The notes under the pieces are model-generated. The model ran no database searches. It worked only from the letters and a program-made list of their open reading frames with translations, and had not been told where the DNA came from. Source: Pseudomonadota bacterium (GTDB taxonomy: Bacteria; Pseudomonadota; Alphaproteobacteria; Acetobacterales; Acetobacteraceae). Taken from it: a DNA stretch of 48,605 nt. Below, in pieces: positions 19,518 to 26,109 of this stretch (positions are counted from its first letter, which is position 1; the number at the start of each line of letters is the position of its first letter). The position numbers and the translations under genes were made by a program. Location of the stretch: positions 1 through 48,605 of the forward strand of contig JAKAWQ010000022.1 of NCBI GenBank assembly GCA_021816925.1, read 5' to 3'.

Positions 19518-19546
19518 ATTATAAGGTGAAGCCACGTATTGATCAA
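19518..19546 (-). promoter_or_regulatory. sigma-70 promoter of the GntR-enolase operon
   Basis: On the minus strand TTGATC (19541-19546) and a perfect TATAAT (19518-19523) are separated by 17 bases. The start of transcription would be about 19511, leaving a leader of roughly 35 bases before the ATG at 19476. The -35 box lies within the palindrome TTGATCAA, so repressor binding would block the polymerase directly. Confidence 0.7.
19539..19546. promoter_or_regulatory. putative GntR operator 1 (TTGATCAA)
   Basis: This 8-bp perfect palindrome overlaps the -35 element of the regulator's own promoter. The same core occurs at operator 2 across the intergenic region. FCD-type GntR proteins bind short palindromes as dimers. 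Position and recurrence, not a known consensus, are the basis of the call. Confidence 0.6.
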
Positions 19547-19665
19547 ACAGAGCCCCAACGCCAGTTTGGGAACGGCGCGTCGGATGGTCCCTGCGGACTC
19601 CGTGGAAGAGCGATTGTCGTGGTGCCGAAAGACGGCTTTGGTTCACGCGAGCGGTTTACGGGCGA

Positions 19666-19694
19666 TTGCGCGCCGGTGAGGTGGTATGTATAGT
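19666..19694 (+). promoter_or_regulatory. promoter of the permease-UxaA operon
   Basis: TTGCGC (19666-19671) and TATAGT (19689-19694) are spaced by 17 bases, and transcription would begin near 19701. Operator 2 starts 8 bases after the -10 box, right at the predicted start. The sulfatase-operon promoter at 43283-43311 has the same TTGCGC box, spacing and operator distance. Confidence 0.6.
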
Positions 19695-19701
19695 TTGCCC
19701 A

Positions 19702-19713
19702 ATTTGATCAAAT
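19702..19713. promoter_or_regulatory. putative GntR operator 2 (ATTTGATCAAAT)
   Basis: A 12-bp perfect palindrome containing the same TTGATCAA core as operator 1. It lies at about +1 to +12 of the rightward transcript, a classical repression position. The downstream coding start is at about 19735. Confidence 0.65.
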
Positions 19714-19734
19714 GCGGTGGGAGTGGCAAGCGCG

Positions 19735-20343
19735 ATGGAGGCCGTTGCTCGGGGCGGCGCGGGCTTGAGCATGCAGAGTCTGGTCGCGGCACGCTCGCTC
19801 ATGGTGTTTGCGGGACTTTGGGCACTTGCCACCTTCCTCGTCGGCAATGCAGTCCTGCTGCCAAGCCCGATCGCGACCGCCGCAGCGCTCATCTCTCTCG
19901 CGCGAACGGGCGAGCTGTTCGGCAATATCGCCGTGAGCCTCGCGCGGCTGACCGTGAGTCTTGCACTTGCGCTTCTGCTCGCGGTGCCGCTCGGCATCCT
20001 GCTCGGGCTTTCCGCCCGTGCGCGGACGTTACTTGGTCCTGCGCTCGAGCTCATTCGACCGATCTCGGGGATCGCCTGGATCCCGATCGGGCTTTTCATC
20101 TTCGGCATCGGCAATGCGTTGCCTGTGTTCATCATGGTGATCGCGGCATTCTTTCCGCTTCTTTTCAACACTGCGGCCGGGGTGGAGAGCGTCGACCCCG
20201 CGCTCGTCGCTGCCGGGCGCACGTTAGGGCTTCCTAGGCGTCGTATCGTCCGGCGGGTCCTGCTGCCGGCGGCGCTGCCGAGCATTCTGGTCGGATTCCG
20301 CCTGGCGGTTCGGCTCAGCACGGAATCGGCGGTGGCGGCCTGA
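19735..20343 (+). CDS. NitT/TauT-type ABC transporter permease, C-terminally truncated
   Basis: The 202-residue inner-membrane permease of the SsuC/TauC type has VLLPSPIATAAAL near the N-terminus, then several helices and the ATPase-coupling region RPISGIAWIPIGLFIFGIGNALP and ESVDPALVAAGRTLGLPRRRIVRRVLLPAALPS. The sequence stops at LVGFRLAVRLSTESAVAA. In relatives, including the complete 268-residue permease at 40143-40949, about 60-70 more residues carrying the last two helices follow. No ATPase or binding-protein gene is adjacent. It may be non-functional. The start is ATG 19735 with GGAG 11 bases upstream; GTG 19717 is an alternative. UxaA-large begins 2 bases after the stop. Confidence 0.75.
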   Translation: MEAVARGGAGLSMQSLVAARSLMVFAGLWALATFLVGNAVLLPSPIATAAALISLARTGELFGNIAVSLARLTVSLALALLLAVPLGILLGLSARARTLLGPALELIRPISGIAWIPIGLFIFGIGNALPVFIMVIAAFFPLLFNTAAGVESVDPALVAAGRTLGLPRRRIVRRVLLPAALPSILVGFRLAVRLSTESAVAA

Positions 20344-20345
20344 CC

Positions 20346-21509
20346 ATGGCCGGGCCGTCCTTCCTCGGCTTCGAGCGCCCGGACGGGAGGATGGGCGTGC
20401 GCAACCATCTGCTCGTACTCGCGATGGCCGGTCTCACCGGACCGGGCGCGCGGCGCATCGGGGGAGCGATTGCCGGCGCGGTGACGATCGTCATTCCTTA
20501 CGGATCAGGACTGATCGGGCGGGACCGGGAGGTCTATCGCGCGGCGTTGCGGGCCTTGCCGGCGCATCCGAATGTCGGGGCAACACTCCTGCTCGGCGAC
20601 AATCCGCCGCTGATGGCAGAGCTTGCTGCGGCGGCGGAAAGCACGAAGAAGCCGTTCGCGGCCCTGACGATGGACGCATGCGAACAGGACGCCCTGACGA
20701 TGACCGAGCGCGGTTTGCGCGCGGGCGCCCGGATGGCGCGGGCGATCTCGGCGGCGCGCCGCGTCGAGGCGCCGCTTGGCGCGCTCACGCTCGGGCTTGA
20801 ATGCGGGCGCTCGGACCCGAGCTCGGGGCTCGTGGCCAATCCGCTGCTCGGGCGTATCGCCGACCGGCTGGTGGATGCGGGCGGGACGGCGATCATCGGC
20901 GAGACGACCGAGTGGCTGGGCGCGGAGCATCTGCTCGCGAGGCGCGCGCGAACGCCCGCCGTTGCGGAGGCGGTGCGCGCCGCGGCGGCGGCGCGCGAGG
21001 CGATGGCAGTTGCGGCCGGCATCGATCTCACCGGCAACAATCCGGGGCCGACCAACATTGCCGCGGGGCTTTCCAGCATCGAGGAGAAATCGCTCGGCAA
21101 TATCGCGAAGAGCGGAGCGCGTCCGATCGAGGGCGTGCTCGGCTACGGAGAGCCGCCGGCGCGGCCTGGCATGTGGGTGATGGATGCGCCCTCCTATGCG
21201 CCGGAATCGCTCAGCGGCTTTGTGCTGGCCGGCGCGCAGATGAATCTTTTCACGACCGGGGTCGGCAACAGCTACGTGAGCGCGCTCGCACCGACGGTGA
21301 AGCTCTCCGCCAATCCGGTGACGACGGGGCGGCTTGCCGAGCAGCTCGACTTCGACGCCGCCGCCGTGTTCCGCGGCGCCGAGAGCGCCGAAAATGCAGC
21401 CGAGCGGCTGCTCGCGTGCGTGCTCGAGCTCGCCTCGGGTACGGCGAGCTGGGGCGAAATCCTGCGCGAGGGGGACGAGGTGATCAGCCGCTTCGGGGCC
21501 GCGCTTTGA
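20346..21509 (+). CDS. UxaA-family hydro-lyase, large subunit (altronate dehydratase / sulfolactate lyase SuyB-like)
   Basis: The 387-residue protein corresponds to the large C-terminal domain of altronate/galactarate dehydratases and to SuyB. Evidence is FLGFERPDGRMGVRNHLLVL at the start, TLGLECGRSDPSSGLVANPL with the conserved cysteine, and NPGPTNIAAGLSSIEEKSLGN. Such enzymes use an Fe-containing site to eliminate water (or sulfite) from sugar acids or sulfolactate. The small SAF subunit follows with a 4-base overlap, so the enzyme is split into two chains. The NitT/TauT-type permease in front hints at an anion such as a sulfonate or carboxylate, but the substrate is not decided by sequence. 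Confidence 0.88.
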   Translation: MAGPSFLGFERPDGRMGVRNHLLVLAMAGLTGPGARRIGGAIAGAVTIVIPYGSGLIGRDREVYRAALRALPAHPNVGATLLLGDNPPLMAELAAAAESTKKPFAALTMDACEQDALTMTERGLRAGARMARAISAARRVEAPLGALTLGLECGRSDPSSGLVANPLLGRIADRLVDAGGTAIIGETTEWLGAEHLLARRARTPAVAEAVRAAAAAREAMAVAAGIDLTGNNPGPTNIAAGLSSIEEKSLGNIAKSGARPIEGVLGYGEPPARPGMWVMDAPSYAPESLSGFVLAGAQMNLFTTGVGNSYVSALAPTVKLSANPVTTGRLAEQLDFDAAAVFRGAESAENAAERLLACVLELASGTASWGEILREGDEVISRFGAAL

Positions 21510-21811
21510 GTGCGTGGGACGCGATCCGCATTGCGCCTGCCGATACGGTTGCGACGGTTCTGCGAGCGGTGTCGGAGGGCGAGGAGCTTCGCGTGCAATC
21601 GGGGGAGGGCGAGGTTCGCGTGCGTGCCAAGGAGGCGATTCCTTTCTGCCACAAGATTGCACTTCTTGCCCATGTGCCCAATGCCGCAATCCTCAAGTAC
21701 GGCGAGGTGATCGGCGAGGCGCGGGAGGAAATCGCGGCGGGGCAGCACGTTCACGTGCACAACCTCAGAAGCCGCCGCGGGCGGCGCACGGCTCAGTCTT
21801 CCGCGCCGTAG
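21506..21811 (+). CDS. UxaA-family hydro-lyase, small SAF-domain subunit
   Basis: A 101-residue protein with the SAF fold of the UxaA N-terminus and SuyA: AIRIAPADTVATVLRAVSEG, then EAIPFCHKIALLAHVPNAAI (the His of GHK/CHK type) and LKYGEVIGEAREEIAAGQHV ending HVHNL. The TTG start at 21506 forms TTGA with the large-subunit stop. Here the large gene precedes the small one, the reverse of the usual suyAB order and of the fused UxaA layout. Its last 19 bases overlap the convergent cydB/cioB gene, so the Arg-rich tail after HNL may be unimportant. Confidence 0.85.
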   Translation: MSAWDAIRIAPADTVATVLRAVSEGEELRVQSGEGEVRVRAKEAIPFCHKIALLAHVPNAAILKYGEVIGEAREEIAAGQHVHVHNLRSRRGRRTAQSSAP

Positions 21812-22809
21812 CCCTCGGCCGTCACTTTGCCGCGGAAGACGAGGTATTGGTATGCATTGTAGGCGATCATCACGGGCGTCAGCGTGCCGATGCCGAGCAG
21901 CATGAAGGTGAGGGTGAAGCTGTCGGCGGACGCGGCTTGGGCGGGGAGCGAGGGCGGCACGATGTAGGGGTAGAGTGCGGCGGCGAGCCCGATGAGGGAG
22001 GCAAGAAAGATCACGATCGTCCACCAGAAGGGCGCGACTTCGAACCGGCGGCGGAGTGCGCGCGTGAGCATGAGCGCGCTTGCCGCGCCGGCAAGGGGCG
22101 CGATGTCGAGCAGGTGGAAGAGCCCGCCGCCGAACCATTTCTCCGCCACGAACGGGTAGCGGATCGGCGTCCAGACGGAGACTGCGAACGCCGCCGCGAG
22201 CATCAGCGCTCCGGCGATCCAGGCAAAGCGGCGGTTGCGCTCCTGCTGCTCGCCTTCCGTTTTGATGATGAGGAAGGTGCTGCCGAGCAACATATAGCCG
22301 AAGACGACGCCGGCGGCGACGAGCAGAGAAAAGGAGCTCAGCCAGGCGAAGGCACTGCCGGTGAACTGACCGTTGCTCACCTCGAGCCCGCCGATCAGCC
22401 CGCCGAGCGCCAGGCCCTGGCAGATCGCCGCGGCGAGGCTGCCGAGGCCGAAGGCACGCATCCAGATGTGGGGGTGGCGCGCGTGTTCGCGGAACTCGAA
22501 GGCGACGCCGCGGAAGGCGAGAGCGAAGATCATGGTGATGAGCGGCAGATAGAGCCCGTGCAGGATGACCGCATAGGCGAGCGGGAAGGCGCCGAAGAGG
22601 GCGCCGCCGAGGACGACGAGCCAGGTTTCGTTTGCGTCCCACACGCCGCTCAGGCTCGCCATCATGATGCCGCGGCGCTCGTCGTGGCGGACAAAAAGCG
22701 AAAGAATGCCGATGCCGAGATCGAAGCCGTCGAGCAGCACGTAGAGCGTGAGGAAGAGGCCGAGGAACCCGAGCCAGACGAAGACGAGGAATCCGTGCAG
22801 CGTCTCCAT
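21793..22809 (-). CDS. cioB: cytochrome bd-type quinol oxidase subunit II (CIO type)
   Basis: The 338-residue polytopic subunit starts METLHGFLVFVWLGFLGLFLTLYVLLDGFDLGIGIL. GVWDANETWLVVLGGALFGAFP is the CydB hallmark. It packs against subunit I in the inner membrane. The ATG at 22809 is preceded by a perfect AAGGAGG. Subunit I lies 28 bases upstream, in the same operon. Confidence 0.95.
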   Translation of the reverse strand: METLHGFLVFVWLGFLGLFLTLYVLLDGFDLGIGILSLFVRHDERRGIMMASLSGVWDANETWLVVLGGALFGAFPLAYAVILHGLYLPLITMIFALAFRGVAFEFREHARHPHIWMRAFGLGSLAAAICQGLALGGLIGGLEVSNGQFTGSAFAWLSSFSLLVAAGVVFGYMLLGSTFLIIKTEGEQQERNRRFAWIAGALMLAAAFAVSVWTPIRYPFVAEKWFGGGLFHLLDIAPLAGAASALMLTRALRRRFEVAPFWWTIVIFLASLIGLAAALYPYIVPPSLPAQAASADSFTLTFMLLGIGTLTPVMIAYNAYQYLVFRGKVTAEGYGAED

Positions 22810-22837
22810 GCCCGCCTCCTTGCGGTGCGCCTGGCGC

Positions 22838-24238
22838 TCAGGCCGGACTTGCCCGCGTTCCCTCGCGTTCCTGGTGCAGCGGCGCGCCGCCAGGGATGCG
22901 GACCAACATGTCGGGACCATCGCGGATGATGCGTGTGGCGAACACCAGGAACGCCGCGAGCAGCACGGCATAAACCACGGCGAAGCCCGCCAGCGTGTAG
23001 CCGACCGCAGCGGCGGGAAGGAGCGAGGCTCCTTGCACGGTGCGCATCAGGCCGTAGATCACCCAGGGCTGGCGCCCGACCTCACGGACGATCCAGCCGC
23101 ACCAAGTCGCGACATAGCCGAGCGGTACGGCGGCCACCCAGGCCCGGAGCAGCCAGCGTGCCGCCGGTCGCGGCTTCGGATCAAGCCGGCCGCTGAGCCA
23201 AGCCCAGACGCTCGCCAGCATGAGGAAGAAGAAGGCGAAGCCGATTCCGGCCATGATGCGGAACGCGTAGAAGATCAGCGGCAGAAGCGGCGGCTGATCG
23301 TTGCGCGGGATGGCACGCAGCCCGATCACCTTCCTTGTCAGCGTTCCGGTGGCGAGCACCGAGAGGAGATCCGGCACAGTGACCGCCCAGTCGTTCCGCT
23401 GTTTCGCCTGATCGGGCCAGGCGAGCAGCGCCCAGCGCGCGCCGTGGCCGGGAGGATTGGTGTTCCAGTGCCCTTCGATCGCGGCACCCTTGGCCGGCTG
23501 ATCGTGGAAGACAAGTTTGCCGCCGGCATCGCCGAGCCAGATCTGCAATGGCGCCACCACTACCGCGAGCATGATCGCGAGCCGGAGTGATTTCATGAAG
23601 AAGGCAGTGTGGCGCCCGGACAGGATGTACCAGGCGCTGATGCCGCCGACGACGAAGAGGCCGGTCTCGAGGCAGGCGACCCACATGTGCGAGACGCCCC
23701 AGGGCATGTCCGGGTTGAAGATCGCCGCCATGTAGTCGGTGATGACGAAGCGACCGTTCGCCATGTGGCCGCCGGCAGGCGTTTGCATCCACGAGTTCGC
23801 GACCATGATCCAGAAGGCCGAGATCGAGGCGCCGAACGCGACCATGCAGGTGGCGATGAAATGCACGATGCGCGGCACGCGATGCCAGCCGAACATCATG
23901 ATGCCGAGGAAGCCGGCTTCAAGCATGAAGGCCATCGCGCCCTCGAAGCCGAGGATATTGCCGAAGAAACCGCCCGTGGCGGCGGCGAAGGGTGCCCAGT
24001 TGGTGCCGAACTCGAATTCGAGCGGCAGGCCCGTGACGACGCCGACGGAGAAGTTGAGCAGGAAGATCCGGCTCCAGAAGCGGGCGTGGCGGTAATAGTC
24101 GTCATCGCCGAAGCGTAGCCAGAGCGCCTCGAGGACGACGAGGAAGAGGCCGAGGCCGATGGTGAGCACTGGCCAAGTGATGTGGAAGAGCGTCGTGAAC
24201 GCGAATTGAAGGCGCGAGAGGATCACGTAGAGGAGCAT
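22838..24238 (-). CDS. cioA: cytochrome bd-type quinol oxidase subunit I (CIO type, short Q-loop)
   Basis: The 466-residue subunit I carries the haems and the quinol site. Conserved residues fall at the same numbers as in E. coli CydA: His19, Glu99 and Glu107; His184 and Met329 (in FYAFRIMAG) are the likely haem b558 ligands. The GRQPW motif is at 388-392. The Q-loop is short, as in cyanide-insensitive oxidases. It reduces O2 to water with ubiquinol without pumping protons. The ATG at 24238 begins the conserved MLLYVILSRLQFAFT; the upstream frame is not conserved. Confidence 0.95.
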   Translation of the reverse strand: MLLYVILSRLQFAFTTLFHITWPVLTIGLGLFLVVLEALWLRFGDDDYYRHARFWSRIFLLNFSVGVVTGLPLEFEFGTNWAPFAAATGGFFGNILGFEGAMAFMLEAGFLGIMMFGWHRVPRIVHFIATCMVAFGASISAFWIMVANSWMQTPAGGHMANGRFVITDYMAAIFNPDMPWGVSHMWVACLETGLFVVGGISAWYILSGRHTAFFMKSLRLAIMLAVVVAPLQIWLGDAGGKLVFHDQPAKGAAIEGHWNTNPPGHGARWALLAWPDQAKQRNDWAVTVPDLLSVLATGTLTRKVIGLRAIPRNDQPPLLPLIFYAFRIMAGIGFAFFFLMLASVWAWLSGRLDPKPRPAARWLLRAWVAAVPLGYVATWCGWIVREVGRQPWVIYGLMRTVQGASLLPAAAVGYTLAGFAVVYAVLLAAFLVFATRIIRDGPDMLVRIPGGAPLHQEREGTRASPA

Positions 24239-24301
24239 CGCTCTGTCCGTCGTCTGCCGGCCGGCACGCGCCGCCCGCTCCGGTCCGGAGCGTGGCATGC
24301 A

Positions 24302-24330
24302 GAGATTGAACGACGGTGCAATCCTGTCAA
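24302..24330 (-). promoter_or_regulatory. candidate cioAB promoter
   Basis: On the minus strand a consensus TTGACA (24325-24330) is followed 17 bases later by AATCTC (24302-24307), a weak -10. The predicted start is about 60 bases upstream of the cioA ATG. It sits back to back with the rightward promoter at 24354-24383. Confidence 0.4.
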
Positions 24331-24353
24331 CCGTTCCGGCCGGGCGGCGGGGG

Positions 24354-24383
24354 TTGACTGCGCCGCGCTCCGCGCGCTATACG
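24354..24383 (+). promoter_or_regulatory. sigma-70 promoter upstream of a candidate small RNA
   Basis: TTGACT (24354-24359) and TATACG (24378-24383) are separated by 18 bases, with transcription expected to begin near 24390. No long coding frame starts shortly downstream, but a strong terminator lies about 125 bases on. Confidence 0.55.
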
Positions 24384-24389
24384 GCTTGC

Positions 24390-24514
24390 CATGGCACCGA
24401 TGCGATGCGCCGCCGCACGATTTTGGTACCGCTGTTACATCCCGGCGGCCTAGGATCGTGCATACGTAAGCAAGTTCCCGAAGCCGCCTCGCCAAGGCGG
24501 CTTTCGTGTTTTTT
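24390..24514 (+). ncRNA. candidate small RNA or attenuated leader (about 125 nt)
   Basis: The unit is defined by a promoter at 24354-24383 and an intrinsic terminator at 24481-24514. A 19-codon frame starting at ATG 24391 (rich in Arg, Cys and aromatic residues, with RFWYRCY) lies inside, so the transcript could instead be a leader peptide/attenuator for the small protein gene at 24578. It belongs to no RNA family I recognise. Confidence 0.4.
24481..24514 (+). terminator. intrinsic terminator
   Basis: A 9-bp perfect stem (AAGCCGCCT at 24481-24489 with AGGCGGCTT at 24495-24503), a 5-base loop, then TCGTGTTTTTT. This is the clearest rho-independent terminator that I found in the window. It would end rightward transcripts from the promoter at 24354. 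Confidence 0.75.
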
Positions 24515-24577
24515 GGACTTGCGTTCACGAAATTCCCGCTATCGGTGGAGCGGCCTCTGAAGTCGAAGGAGGTTCGC

Positions 24578-24715
24578 ATGCAGTCTTCTCCGTATGATTT
24601 CGATGTGGTCGCCGGCCCGCCGGCACCGCGCGAGGAGCGGAAAGAAAAGCCGCGCGAAGGCGGTTGCGAGAAGCCACAGGCCGGCGAGGCGACGGAGGAC
24701 ACGCCGGCGGGGTAA
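24578..24715 (+). CDS. hypothetical 45-residue hydrophilic protein
   Basis: The frame starts at an ATG preceded by GAAGGAGG with ideal spacing, among the best ribosome binding sites in the window. The protein starts MQSSPYDFDVVAGPPAPREE and is rich in Pro, Glu, Lys and Gly, with one Cys, no membrane segment and no motif I know. It may be disordered. It lies 63 bases behind the terminator at 24481-24514, so its expression may depend on read-through or on a promoter in between. Confidence 0.55.
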   Translation: MQSSPYDFDVVAGPPAPREERKEKPREGGCEKPQAGEATEDTPAG

Positions 24716-25230
24716 GGTGGCGTGTCGCGGACGCCGTCCCCTTCGCGCTTGCCGATCCGACCTCCATTGTCCGCCTACACCGCCATCCGGGGCGAGGGCA
24801 GATGGAGCATCTTCACGCTCACCTTTGATTGGGCTGTGTTCAGCTTCGCAGCCGTCGTCGGCGGGGTCTCGGCGATCGACCCATCCGGCAAGCGTGCGAC
24901 CCCCTCGACCTCGTCGCAGTGCCTGCGACCCTGCTCGCCCGCCGCCTGATGACACACATCAACTTCGCTTGTCGTTGCGGCCACGAATATTATGCAACGA
25001 GCGCCGGCCGGACTGAGGTCGACGCCGGTCTCCTTCAGGAAGGAGGCGATTCAACCGGCGACGGCACGCAACCTCATCATTCGGCGATACGAACCGAACA
25101 GCCATCTATGATGTTTCCGGAAGTGCTTCTCGTTGTCCCGGAACGGGGAGGCGATTACCCTCCATCGATGCAGATATGTTCCGGCAGCGTCGGCGACGAA
25201 CAACCGCTCGAGAACAGGAAAAGGGCGAAC
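24716..25230. other. intergenic stretch, no supported gene
   Basis: About 515 bases without a convincing gene. The frame of the following secreted protein is open back to 24829, but the extension has no family resemblance and includes a good start only at 25231. A leftward frame at 24775-24984 (segment LPDGSIAETPPTTAAKLNTA) is weakly protein-like and may be a remnant. The segment around 24960-25010 is locally AT-richer. Confidence 0.35.
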
Positions 25231-25827
25231 ATGGCGCGGATGCCGTTGCCCGGACGTTCAATCACGATGCTCGCGGTCTCCGGCCTGCTGGCAGCATCAG
25301 GCCTCGCGCGGGACGCCCGCGCCGGTCCGGTCGCGAGTTTCGGCTTCGAACCGGCAACGATTGAGGTCACCCAGTCCGAGCCGATCACGCTGGATGCGAT
25401 GCTGACGGTTGCTCCGTCCTCGACCGAGGACTTCCGCACCGGTCCGGACACGCCGCTGCTCTCATCGACGGGGACGCCGGTCTCGTACCTGGTGCCCGTG
25501 GTGCCGGGCGCGCTGTGGCCCGAATACACCATCAACGACACAGCTTTCATCGACAGCATCAGCAATCTCGATGTCTTGCCGGACCAGTCGGTGCCGTTCA
25601 CCTACGGCGTTTTCTATCCGACCTCATCGATTCCGCCGGGAACCTATTACGCGCCTGAGCCCACGCTGCCGGGCTCCTTCGAGATCGGTGATAGTTGGAT
25701 CTGGGCGTCCACCTACTGCCCTCCCGGTGTATATTCTTGCGACATTATTAGCGGCCCCTTCATCGGCCCGTCGAACACGGCGACGATCGTCGTGGACGCG
25801 AGCGTGCCCGAACCGCCCGCGGCGTGA
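25231..25827 (+). CDS. secreted hypothetical protein ending in a VPEP motif (incomplete PEP-CTERM-like)
   Basis: The 198-residue protein has a signal peptide (about 1-31: basic start, TMLAVSGLLAASGLA, cleavage near DARA-GP). A beta-rich body follows with SFGFEPATIEVTQSE and two cysteines in STYCPPGVYSCD. It ends SVPEPPAA. PEP-CTERM substrates normally continue after VPEP with a membrane helix and Arg cluster; here the stop comes 3 residues later. Either the sorting tail was lost or the motif is coincidental. No exosortase gene is in the window. The start is ATG 25231, directly before the signal peptide. Confidence 0.6.
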   Translation: MARMPLPGRSITMLAVSGLLAASGLARDARAGPVASFGFEPATIEVTQSEPITLDAMLTVAPSSTEDFRTGPDTPLLSSTGTPVSYLVPVVPGALWPEYTINDTAFIDSISNLDVLPDQSVPFTYGVFYPTSSIPPGTYYAPEPTLPGSFEIGDSWIWASTYCPPGVYSCDIISGPFIGPSNTATIVVDASVPEPPAA

Positions 25828-25855
25828 GCGGTTCGGCGGCCGGCAGGAGGGGCGT

Positions 25856-26080
25856 GAAGCAGCGGCCAGGGTGGCTTTCTGACGTGGCGTTGGCGACGCT
25901 GCGACTGCTGCCCTTGCCGCCTTCGGGGCCCAGGTCGAGGATCGGGTCGGCGATCTTGAGGATCTCGAGATTATGCTCGACGAAGATCATATTCCCGTAG
26001 TCGGCGAGGGCACGCGGTACCTCGGGCGGCCTGCACACGCGCTTGAAGTGCAGGCCGGCGGGCTCGTCGAGGCCGCCAGA
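25856..26080 (-). pseudogene. uvrA C-terminal remnant
   Basis: The minus frame reads GGLDEPAGLHF, then ALADYGNMIFVEHNLEILK, IADPILDLGPEGG and SHPGRCF. This is the order of the last nucleotide-binding segment of UvrA: the Walker B LDEP-GLHF, the EHNL switch and the IDLGPEGG motif. Only about 75 codons remain out of about 950, with insert-like changes between GLHF and ALAD, and no start. It is a decayed fragment of an excision-repair ATPase gene; an intact uvrA would be expected elsewhere in the genome. Confidence 0.75.
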
Positions 26081-26109
26081 TACGCGGGTGATGGCTTGCG
26101 TGGGGCGCC

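Noticed and set aside
20346-21811. Naming the split hydro-lyase suyAB or uxaA outright
   Set aside because: Large and small subunits fit both families; gene order and lack of companion genes do not allow a choice.
21514-22929. 471-codon rightward open frame over cioB
   Set aside because: Antisense to cioB, which has all family motifs; composition is Arg/Glu/Gly-rich noise.
24829-25230. Longer N-terminus for the VPEP protein
   Set aside because: The extension has no resemblance to a protein domain and would bury the signal peptide that begins at 25231.
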